A stretch of DNA of 6,727 bases from an uncultured Saprospiraceae bacterium (GTDB taxonomy: Bacteria > Bacteroidota > Bacteroidia > Chitinophagales > Saprospiraceae). Positions 1-6,340 of this stretch are shown here, in pieces. Every line of letters starts with the position of its first letter. Position 1 is the stretch's first letter. A model generated the notes under the pieces. That model ran no database searches, was not told where the DNA came from, and saw nothing but the letters and a program-made list of their open reading frames with translations. The stretch lies in NCBI GenBank assembly GCA_937864255.1, contig CALMIT010000820.1:1-6727 (forward strand). The letters are read 5' to 3'. The translations under genes and the position numbers were made by a program.

Positions 1-696
1 CTGCGTATATGCGCCGCCAAGCGTTTCCATATCCACGTCTTCGCCGATGGCTGCTTTTACAAGGTAAGGCCCTGCCAAAAAAATGCTGCCCGTACCTTCC
101 ACGATCAGGGACTCGTCGCTCATAATTGGCAGATAAGCGCCGCCCGCCACACAGCTGCCCATGATAGCTGCAATCTGCGGAATACCCATACTCGACATTT
201 TCGCATTGTTTCTGAAAATGCGCCCGAAATGTTCCTTGTCGGGAAAAATCTCGTCCTGCATGGGCAAAAAAACGCCCGCACTATCTACGAGGTAAATGAT
301 GGGTAGCCGGTTTTCCATAGCAATTTCCTGAGCGCGCAGGTTCTTTTTTCCCGTTATCGGAAACCAGGCGCCGGCTTTTACCGTGGCGTCGTTGGCAACA
401 ATAACACACTGCCGCCCCGACACATAACCGACAACTATTACAACGCCGCCCGCAGGACAGCCGCCGTATTCTTCATACATTTCATAACCGGCAAAAGCGC
501 CAATTTCAAAAATGGGTTTGTCTTTGTCCACCAAAAATTCAATGCGCTCGCGGGCAGTCAGCTTTCCTTGTTTATGTTGTTTGGCAATTTTATCCTCGCC
601 GCCGCCGAATAAAATCTTATCCAGCCTGAAATTGAGTTTTGAAAGCAACAGTTTGTTGTGATCCTCGTTTTTACTCGCTTCAAGATTGACTTTCAT
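1..696 (-). CDS. Acyl-CoA carboxylase beta subunit (carboxyltransferase), N-terminal part
   Basis: Partial gene: 232 codons are readable from the ATG at 696 to the left edge, with no stop; the family is usually about 510-550 residues. The protein would be the carboxyltransferase half of a biotin-dependent acyl-CoA carboxylase, moving CO2 from carboxybiotin to an acyl-CoA in the cytoplasm. Visible family motifs are GKLTARERI (residues 44-52), GGCPAGG (78-84), VIVANDATVKAGAWFPITGK (about 98-117), YLVDSAGVFLP (135-145), FPDKEHFGRIF (151-161) and the glycine-rich MGSCVAGGAY (179-188). The stretch GSIFLAGPYLVKAA near residues 203-216 resembles methylcrotonyl-CoA carboxylase beta more than the propionyl-CoA type, but I would not fix the substrate from this. 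ATG 696 is the first start after an in-frame TGA (726-724). No biotin carboxylase gene is visible; it may lie beyond the left edge. It is divergent from the next gene. Confidence 0.95.
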   Translation of the reverse strand, partial: MKVNLEASKNEDHNKLLLSKLNFRLDKILFGGGEDKIAKQHKQGKLTARERIEFLVDKDKPIFEIGAFAGYEMYEEYGGCPAGGVVIVVGYVSGRQCVIVANDATVKAGAWFPITGKKNLRAQEIAMENRLPIIYLVDSAGVFLPMQDEIFPDKEHFGRIFRNNAKMSSMGIPQIAAIMGSCVAGGAYLPIMSDESLIVEGTGSIFLAGPYLVKAAIGEDVDMETLGGAYTQ

Positions 697-790
697 TGAT
701 AGAAAATTTGAAAATTGCTGTGGTCAAAACACACGGCCGGATACAAGGTTTGAAGAATTAAATCAGGCGCAGGGCAAAATTTCCGGCAGG

Positions 791-820
791 CAATAATACA
801 AAAATTGAAGGACAGCAAAA
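791..820 (-). promoter_or_regulatory. Candidate Bacteroidota-type promoter for the carboxylase gene
   Basis: Read on the minus strand, TATTATTG (798-791) matches the TAnnTTTG -7 consensus at 7 of 8 positions. A TTTTG at 820-816 lies 17 bp upstream as a possible -33 element. This would give a leader of roughly 90 nt before the ATG at 696. A perfect -7 match, TACTTTTG (823-816), overlaps it but has no TTG at the right distance upstream. The call rests on consensus matching by eye in AT-rich DNA. Confidence 0.3.
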
Positions 821-838
821 GTAACTTATCGCTTACTT
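819..838. repeat. Inverted repeat (6-8-6) in the divergent intergenic region
   Basis: AAGTAA (819-824) and TTACTT (833-838) are exact inverted copies separated by 8 bp. The repeat sits between the two divergent promoter candidates and touches the -33 element proposed for the carboxylase promoter. That is a reasonable place for an operator, but a 6-bp arm can easily arise by chance in DNA of this composition. Confidence 0.25.
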
Positions 839-842
839 GTTT

Positions 843-871
843 TTTGTCTTGTCAGATGACGATTAAATTTA
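843..871 (+). promoter_or_regulatory. Candidate Bacteroidota-type promoter for the large exported protein gene
   Basis: TTTG at 843-846 is followed after 17 bp by TAAATTTA (864-871), a 7-of-8 match to the TAnnTTTG -7 element. Transcription would start near 877, about 40 nt before the ATG at 918. There is no recognisable Shine-Dalgarno sequence before that ATG, which is normal for Bacteroidota. This was found by eye, not by a scored model. Confidence 0.35.
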
Positions 872-917
872 CGTCGTACGGCTTTTTGTGCCGGATTTTT
901 TAATGGTAATCTAATTT

Positions 918-3900
918 ATGAAAATCCCCCGCATTCTTTTTCTGCTTGGTTTTTTGACCTGGACGGGTGGATTTTTTGCGCAAAATTTGCCCGCCTCGCC
1001 GCCGGAATTTTTCGCACAATTGGAACAACAACTCAGCCTCGGAAACAAACAGACCATACGCGATTTGGCAACCTTCCTGGACAATCCCGCGCTCGCTCCC
1101 GACGCGTTTTCGCTGATTCGCGAATACACCATTTTTACCGACAGGGAAATTGACCTGCGGCGACCCGTCGGGCGGCAGCAAATGCTCAATTTTTATTACG
1201 AAAATGAGCAAAAAATAAAATTCTCGGACTTACTGAATGTCTTTTACATCACGCCGGTGGAGCAGATGAATGCCTCGTATGATCAGTTTCCGATGGAAGG
1301 CGAAATTTTTCCCGAAGGAAGCTACGGCGATCTCGAATTGCATATCGCAGATTTAATCACTCAAATCCGCCTGACCGGACGCACGGCTAATTTGTACGAA
1401 GCACGCGAGCACATACTTGATACGCTGAAAACATTAAAAAATCCCGATGAAAAAATTTTAATCCGGGCTGCTGATTTGCTCAGTTATTTCAGAGACGCGG
1501 AAGGTTTTCAAAGCATTTGCAGTTGGGTGGAACGCGGGCTGCTATCTGCCCAAAATGCCGCGGAGCCGCTGGCCAAACTGACCAATCTGGCACTCCGCGA
1601 AAACAACAATTTTGAAAACCTGATTTTTAAATACAAACACTGGCTCGATTCGCTCAAAACCATCCCCGCGCTACGCGAAGCGGGTTATCAGCGGCTGTTT
1701 GGTTTTCGAAAAAATTTTTTTGAGGAAGACGTTGATTACTTCGGCCGTATCCTGAGCCGGTCGCAGCATTTTTGGTGGATTCAGCACAACGCAATACTCG
1801 ATTTAATCGAAACCCGGCACCCGCGCAGTCTTTTCTACCTCGCCTCGATTCCTTTCAAATCGCGCCGCTACCCGGCCTTCGCTTATTTTAAATCTTTGGA
1901 AATTTATCAACTGCTCAACAACCTGACGCGAACGCAACTGGCGGTGCAAGGCATTGACGGTATGGTGACGACCGAGCCGGAATTTGACCGCGACGGCTTT
2001 GCCCTCAGAAATTTTTTGTTTTACTGGGCCAGCCGGCACACCGATTTTAAGTGGGACGAGGGGCGCGGTCATTTTGTCGATCAAATCGCCCTCGAAGAAA
2101 GTATCGAAAATTTTGACCGACTTTTCAGGCGACTCAATGCGCCGAATGACTCTGTGGCAATTGCCGCTTACCGGGCTTTGCTGGAAAGTCCGCCGGCAGA
2201 ATTAAAAGAAATGCTCCGCCGGTACAAAACGCTGATTTTGGAAATCAACCCGGCTCTGCCCGACTGGAAATACGACTTTCTGGAGGTGCTCAACGAACTG
2301 GTTTCTTATTGCCAAAAAAATGATTTTTCTTACCGCCTCGACGCGGCTGTCGAAAAACTCACCCAACGGCTCACCTTCGCCCGCTCCGAAAAAGAGCGTT
2401 TTGACATCGAAAATGAACTGGTGAGCCGGCTTGACGAAAGCAGCATCACGGGTTTTGAAATCTGGGCTTGTTTTCAATATCATCACGCTCAAAATGCGTT
2501 GTCGACAGGCCGGATAATCCGGCTTTGGTATGCCGCAAATTTTTGTCTTTTTGAAAATGATGCGCGGCTCGGCGGTTTGTTTTTAAAAAAAGCCGCCCTT
2601 TTTGAAAAAACAGGCGCGAGCGGACTGCACGGGCATTACGCCGATTTCGCGCTCGCCAACCGGCTCTGTCTTGATAATTTTTTAAAAAAGGTAAAACCGG
2701 AAGAAGGCGACTGTGTAAAAATGAAAAACAAGATTTCTTTTTTTGAATTTTTCGAACGCGACCCGAAAGGCGCCATCCGTCATTTTGAGCCGCGCGATTC
2801 GGCGTTTTTGAAAACTTTGATGCCGCCGGATTCATTGGCAGATTGTATTCAAAATGAATACCTGAAAAATCGTTCGCCCCAACTTTCAGACTGGCTGCAA
2901 ATGCACCCCGCGCAAGCGTGGACGCCCCTGTGGATGAATTTATCGGACGATGAAAATGAGCAAAAAAATGCGCTCAAAAACCTCGCAAAAATTTATCGCC
3001 TTGACGCCGAAATGCCGCTTCCCGATCTGAAAAACTGGAAAAGCTGGTGGGCAAAAAGCAAAAATTCGCCACAAAAACTGGAGCAGCTTATTTACCGGCA
3101 TTACAAAAAAAATCTGGGCAAGGACGACTTTAAAAATATCGCGGTGGCTACATTTTTGGCAGATTCGGAAAGTCTGACCGAAAAAGATAAAAGGCTGGTT
3201 TTGAAAATTATCCGTGACCAAAAACTGACGCAGGATTTGTGGAAAATAAAATTTACCCGCCCGCTCCACCCCGAAAAGGATTTGTCGGCTTTTGAGTCGC
3301 TGCCGCTTCGTCCGTCAGAGTTGGACGACGTAGCGCGGCTGTTTGATCCTGCAAGTTTTGACCTTTTGCTGCCTTTTCTTTTTCAAAAAACCGACTCGCT
3401 GCCGGTAGAATCGAGGGCTGTTTTTTTCAATGAAATGCTGCGCTGGGTGCAAATCCGCGAGAGTGAAATCGTGCAAAGTATTTCTCAAAAAAACAGGCAG
3501 CAGTTGGAAAAAATATTGCAGGATTACCTCGACGAAGGACTTTTTATTTCAGAATCGGAAGAAACCGTGACGCTGGCGCACCTGGGTGAATTGCAAACCG
3601 CTGGCTTGCCTTTTGCGCAAAAAATCGAAGTCGTTTTACAACTCAGCCCAAATCCCGACATCCGCGAAAACCTTTTGAATACCCTTTTTGCAAAAATCAG
3701 CTATGAAAATATCGGAACGGCATTGGCCGCCTGGGAAAAAATTCTCGAAATGACGGGGCGCGAGCCGCGCAATTTTATTCACTTGGATTTCGGGATTCCG
3801 TTTTTTGAAACGAGAAGCGCGCAGGCGCGCGCCCTTTTTTTAACGCGGTACGGCACCTTGAAAAAACCGGAATTGTACCGGCTGTATCTGGAAGAATTTG

Positions 3901-4166
3901 GCGTGGATTTTCTGGACGCCCGACGGCAGCCGGATTTGAAAAAAATAATTTATCTGCTTGAAAATGAATTTGTTGTGCCTTTCGCCGGGTCGGGCGGACT
4001 GAACCGGTTTGATTTTTTGTTCGGTTTGATAAAATACCTCGAATTTCATTTTCAGACCAATCTTGGTTTTCCGGAAAAACTAAATGAGAACCAAACTTTT
4101 TATGTCAACACTCCGCTCAAAAGGGCGGAAGCCTGGCTTGTTTTTTTGAAAAACAAAACCGGATAA
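918..4166 (+). CDS. Large exported protein of unknown function, probably helical-repeat
   Basis: 1082 residues; I do not recognise the family. The N-terminus is a Sec signal peptide: MKIPR, a hydrophobic core (about 6-19) and likely cleavage after FFAQ (residue 22). No other membrane segment, lipobox cysteine or type IX sorting domain is evident, so a periplasmic or released location is inferred. The mature part alternates leucine- and phenylalanine-rich amphipathic segments with polar turns throughout, as in an alpha-helical solenoid (TPR- or HEAT-like), but no clean repeat register is visible. WKSWW near residues 706-710, after a short helical stretch, recalls the W..WW motif seen after HEAT repeats. 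I see no HExxH, Walker or other catalytic motif. Acidic and glycine-bearing loops at about 117-137 and 377-385 look distinctive and may be conserved. The start is firm: an in-frame TAA (912-914) lies just upstream. Reading frame and composition are uniform, so the whole ORF is one gene. Confidence 0.9.
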   Translation: MKIPRILFLLGFLTWTGGFFAQNLPASPPEFFAQLEQQLSLGNKQTIRDLATFLDNPALAPDAFSLIREYTIFTDREIDLRRPVGRQQMLNFYYENEQKIKFSDLLNVFYITPVEQMNASYDQFPMEGEIFPEGSYGDLELHIADLITQIRLTGRTANLYEAREHILDTLKTLKNPDEKILIRAADLLSYFRDAEGFQSICSWVERGLLSAQNAAEPLAKLTNLALRENNNFENLIFKYKHWLDSLKTIPALREAGYQRLFGFRKNFFEEDVDYFGRILSRSQHFWWIQHNAILDLIETRHPRSLFYLASIPFKSRRYPAFAYFKSLEIYQLLNNLTRTQLAVQGIDGMVTTEPEFDRDGFALRNFLFYWASRHTDFKWDEGRGHFVDQIALEESIENFDRLFRRLNAPNDSVAIAAYRALLESPPAELKEMLRRYKTLILEINPALPDWKYDFLEVLNELVSYCQKNDFSYRLDAAVEKLTQRLTFARSEKERFDIENELVSRLDESSITGFEIWACFQYHHAQNALSTGRIIRLWYAANFCLFENDARLGGLFLKKAALFEKTGASGLHGHYADFALANRLCLDNFLKKVKPEEGDCVKMKNKISFFEFFERDPKGAIRHFEPRDSAFLKTLMPPDSLADCIQNEYLKNRSPQLSDWLQMHPAQAWTPLWMNLSDDENEQKNALKNLAKIYRLDAEMPLPDLKNWKSWWAKSKNSPQKLEQLIYRHYKKNLGKDDFKNIAVATFLADSESLTEKDKRLVLKIIRDQKLTQDLWKIKFTRPLHPEKDLSAFESLPLRPSELDDVARLFDPASFDLLLPFLFQKTDSLPVESRAVFFNEMLRWVQIRESEIVQSISQKNRQQLEKILQDYLDEGLFISESEETVTLAHLGELQTAGLPFAQKIEVVLQLSPNPDIRENLLNTLFAKISYENIGTALAAWEKILEMTGREPRNFIHLDFGIPFFETRSAQARALFLTRYGTLKKPELYRLYLEEFGVDFLDARRQPDLKKIIYLLENEFVVPFAGSGGLNRFDFLFGLIKYLEFHFQTNLGFPEKLNENQTFYVNTPLKRAEAWLVFLKNKTG
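3817..3841 (+). other. Terminator-like hairpin and T7 tract inside the large gene
   Basis: GCGCGC (3817-3822) and GCGCGC (3827-3832) can pair around a 4-nt loop (AGGC). Two C residues follow, then seven T residues (3835-3841). This is the layout of an intrinsic terminator in the sense direction, about 325 bp before the stop codon. The same bases encode Ser-Ala-Gln-Ala-Arg-Ala-Leu-Phe-Leu in frame, so coding constraint may explain it. Whether it terminates any transcripts cannot be told from sequence. Confidence 0.3.
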
Positions 4167-4244
4167 AGTCATTTTGGGCTTTTTGTTCCGTTAAACTTTC
4201 CTAAAATTTTAAATTCTGTAAAAAGGCTGCATACAATTCACCCA

Positions 4245-4270
4245 ACCCGGTTTAATTTTACCGGGTCTTT
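4245..4270 (+). terminator. Candidate intrinsic terminator or leader hairpin
   Basis: ACCCGGT (4245-4251) and ACCGGGT (4260-4266) form a perfect 7-bp stem with an 8-nt AT-rich loop, followed by CTTTAT. It lies 79 bp after the large gene's stop and 32 bp before the next ATG. A terminator for the upstream gene is the simplest reading. The short, interrupted T run makes it weak, and a 5' leader structure of the barrel gene is the alternative. TAATTTTA (4253-4260) in the loop also resembles a -7 element but lacks an upstream TTG. Confidence 0.4.
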
Positions 4271-4298
4271 ATAAAAAACCGCAAAAAAATCTGACGAA

Positions 4299-4934
4299 AT
4301 GACAAAAAGCATCTTTAAAATTTTTGGACTGATTTTCATTTTATTGCTCTGTTTTCAGACAGACATGGACGCGCAAAGCCGCAAAAAGAAAAAGAAGAAA
4401 AAAGAAGACACAGAAACCCAAATCAATTTTGCAGACCGGCTGTGGTATGGCGGCGGATTCACGCTGGGATTCGGCGGATCGGGCTTTAGCAATCTCTCCG
4501 GCTCTATTTTTCAGTTCGGACTTTCGCCGATGGCGGGTTATAAAATCATGGATTTTTTGTCCATCGGGCCGAGGGCGGAAATCACTTACGTCGGCGGCCG
4601 TTTCCAGGTTTTCGGGCAGGGGCAGGTTTATAAAGTCGGCACCTGGTCTTATGCTATCGGGCCTTTTGTGCGGGCAAAAACGCCTTTCAATCTTTTTGCA
4701 CACATCGAATATTCTTACCTCGACGAGGAGTATGTTACGGATCAAATCAACGCAGATAACCGCCTCGAAACTTTCAGGCGTTCGCGAGATGCGTTTTACA
4801 TCGGCGCCGGCTATTTTTCAAACACGCCCGGAGGTTTTGGTTATGAATTGTATCTGACTTACGACCTTCTGGCGCCCGAAAACACTACTGATTTGCCTTT
4901 GAGTTATCGCTTTGGCGTCAATTACAATTTTTAA
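4299..4934 (+). CDS. Small outer-membrane beta-barrel protein, porin-like
   Basis: 211 residues. A Sec signal peptide (about 1-26, hydrophobic core FGLIFILLLCF, likely cleavage after DAQ) is followed by SR and seven lysines (29-35), then an acidic patch. From about residue 48 the sequence gives alternating aromatic and small residues with glycines, consistent with eight strands near 48-60, 70-83, 86-101, 116-128, 131-144, 165-173, 180-191 and 201-211. It ends in NYNF; a terminal phenylalanine is the usual outer-membrane barrel insertion signal. An 8-stranded OmpA/OmpW-sized barrel without a periplasmic domain is inferred; ligand or function is unknown. The longest loops (about 144-164, charged, and 191-200) may be surface-exposed. 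ATG 4299 follows an in-frame TAA at 4272-4274, and the next ATG would remove most of the signal peptide. It is 132 bp downstream of the large exported protein gene, so a shared envelope role is possible but unproven. Confidence 0.85.
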   Translation: MTKSIFKIFGLIFILLLCFQTDMDAQSRKKKKKKKEDTETQINFADRLWYGGGFTLGFGGSGFSNLSGSIFQFGLSPMAGYKIMDFLSIGPRAEITYVGGRFQVFGQGQVYKVGTWSYAIGPFVRAKTPFNLFAHIEYSYLDEEYVTDQINADNRLETFRRSRDAFYIGAGYFSNTPGGFGYELYLTYDLLAPENTTDLPLSYRFGVNYNF

Positions 4935-4984
4935 AAAAAGCCGGAGAGAAATACTTCGAAAGGCAAATCGAATGAATTCGGTCA

Positions 4985-5007
4985 AATTTCTATTTTTGGC
5001 AGAAATT
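4985..5007 (+). promoter_or_regulatory. Candidate -7 element inside an inverted repeat, upstream of the dihydroorotase-like gene
   Basis: TATTTTTG (4991-4998) is an exact match to the TAnnTTTG -7 consensus. It would place transcription start near 5005, leaving a leader of about 13 nt before the ATG at 5018. No TTG lies at the expected -33 distance. The element falls in the loop of an inverted repeat, AATTTC (4985-4990) with GAAATT (5002-5007). A second, mutually exclusive pairing is TTGG (4996-4999) with CCAA (5008-5011). Confidence 0.3.
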
Positions 5008-5017
5008 CCAATTTTGG

Positions 5018-6289
5018 ATGAAGATTTTGTTAAAAAGCGCACAAGTCATTCAAAAATCCTCGCCGCACCACGGTCAGCAAGTTGATATTTTAATCAGGAA
5101 TGGCAAAATAGAAAAAATAGCTCCGGCAATCCCCGAAGAAAAAGACTTTAAAATTATTGCCAGCCAGCAACTCTCCGTCTCGCAAGGCTGGGTGGATGTG
5201 GGTACGCATATCGGCGAGCCGGGCTACGAACATCGCGAAGATTTTGAATCTGCCATACGCGCCGCGGCAGCCGGAGGTTTTACGGCGCTCATGCCGCAGC
5301 CAAATACTTTTCCGGTCGTGGAGACCAAAGCCGCCGTGCGGTTCATTCATTCAAAAACAGAAGGCAGCCCGGTAGATTTTTTTCCTATTGCCGCCCTGAC
5401 AAAAAATTGTGAGGGCAAGGAAATAACCGAAATGTATGACCTCCGCGAAGCCGGGGCAGTGGCTTTTGGCGACGGCAAAAAAAGCGTACAGCACGGCGGC
5501 GTGTTGCTGCGCGCGCTTCAATATGTAAAACCATTCGACGGCATTGTGCTGCATCAGGCTACCGACGAATCGGTGAGCGGAAAAGGGCACATGCACGAAG
5601 GTATTACCAGCACATTTTTAGGACTGAAAGGTATTCCCGCGCTTGCCGAGTCGCTGATGGTGCAACGCGATTTATCCGTCCTTGAATACGCCGAGTCGAG
5701 ATTGCATTTTGCGCATTTGTCGGGCAAAGAAGCCATCGAACTGGTGCGCAAGGCAAAGAAAAAAGGGCTGAAAGTGACCGCCTCCGTGCCCATGCTGCAT
5801 CTCGCTTTTACGGATGAAGATTTGGAAGATTTTGACACAAACCTGAAAGTGTCTCCCCCGCTCCGCAGCAAAACCGACCAGGCAGCAATACGCGAGGCCT
5901 TAAAAGACGGCACTTTGGATTTCATTGTTTCCAACCATCTTCCGCTTGACGAGGAAGCAAAGGTGCTCGAATTTCCTTATGCAGAATTTGGCGCTATCGG
6001 GCTGGAAACTACTTTTTCAACGGCATGTACATTTTTAAAAAAATATTTCCCTTTAAAAACCATTTTTCATAAAATAGGAGAGGCCCCGCGCGAGATTTTC
6101 AGGCTTCCGAAAACCATTATCGAAGTTGGCGCAAAAGCAAATCTGACAATTTTTGACCCCGGCATCAAGTGGATTTATAAAGAAGAAAATATCCGTTCGA
6201 AATCAAAAAATTCGCCTCAGATTGGAAAAGAATTTACGGGGAAAGTACTCGGCATAGTCAATAAAAATCAGGCGGTCTGGAATGATTGA
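5018..6289 (+). CDS. Dihydroorotase-like protein with degenerate active site
   Basis: 423 residues, the usual length of type I dihydroorotases (PyrC), which make dihydroorotate from carbamoyl-aspartate in pyrimidine synthesis using a metal centre. The amidohydrolase fold is intact: N-terminal strand region (1-55), metal-binding loop DVGTHIGEPG (60-69), PNT (95-97), LHQAT (178-182), GLKGIP (202-207), LHFAHLSG (229-236), PPLR (280-283), SNHLP (305-309), and the C-terminal SKSKNSPQIGKEFTGKV (394-410). Active enzymes have DxHxHxREPG; here the first His is Gly62 and the substrate-binding Arg is Gly66. The catalytic Asp of the TDHAPH motif is Asn306, and its final His is Leu310. His64, His179 and His233 remain. 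It is therefore probably not a normal dihydroorotase. Catalytically dead homologues are known to support aspartate transcarbamoylase assembly in Pseudomonas (PyrC'); that role here is only a possibility. ATG 5018 is the first start after an in-frame TGA (4973-4975). Confidence 0.93.
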   Translation: MKILLKSAQVIQKSSPHHGQQVDILIRNGKIEKIAPAIPEEKDFKIIASQQLSVSQGWVDVGTHIGEPGYEHREDFESAIRAAAAGGFTALMPQPNTFPVVETKAAVRFIHSKTEGSPVDFFPIAALTKNCEGKEITEMYDLREAGAVAFGDGKKSVQHGGVLLRALQYVKPFDGIVLHQATDESVSGKGHMHEGITSTFLGLKGIPALAESLMVQRDLSVLEYAESRLHFAHLSGKEAIELVRKAKKKGLKVTASVPMLHLAFTDEDLEDFDTNLKVSPPLRSKTDQAAIREALKDGTLDFIVSNHLPLDEEAKVLEFPYAEFGAIGLETTFSTACTFLKKYFPLKTIFHKIGEAPREIFRLPKTIIEVGAKANLTIFDPGIKWIYKEENIRSKSKNSPQIGKEFTGKVLGIVNKNQAVWND

Positions 6290-6340
6290 TTTTGGAAAAT
6301 AAAAATCCTACACCCAATTTTTCAATAAAAACCAACTATT

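Noticed and set aside
697..917. Small RNA or tRNA gene in the largest intergenic gap
   Set aside because: No cloverleaf, no strong GC stem and no T-tailed hairpin is visible; the gap is explained by two divergent promoters.
2446..2835. 129-codon open frame on the minus strand inside the large gene, plus similar shorter ones in both genes and on both strands
   Set aside because: They lie wholly inside well-supported genes, give low-complexity or basic translations without family motifs, and are expected by chance opposite long coding regions.
4152..4187. AACAAAA / TTTTGTT pairing across the stop codon of the large gene as a terminator
   Set aside because: The stem is almost all A-T, needs a bulge to include its two G-C pairs, and has a long loop; the hairpin at 4245-4266 is a better candidate.
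4429..4857. 142-codon plus-strand frame overlapping the barrel gene
   Set aside because: The overlapping frame at 4299 has a signal peptide, barrel pattern and terminal Phe; this one is Ser/Arg-rich with no motif and starts inside the real gene.
4969..4980. Palindrome CGAAT-GA-ATTCG as a regulatory site
   Set aside because: Arms of 5 bp around a 2-bp centre are too short to distinguish from chance, and it fits no promoter element position.
5018..6289. Calling this gene pyrC, a functional dihydroorotase
   Set aside because: Several residues needed for metal binding and catalysis are replaced, so the symbol would imply an activity the sequence does not support.
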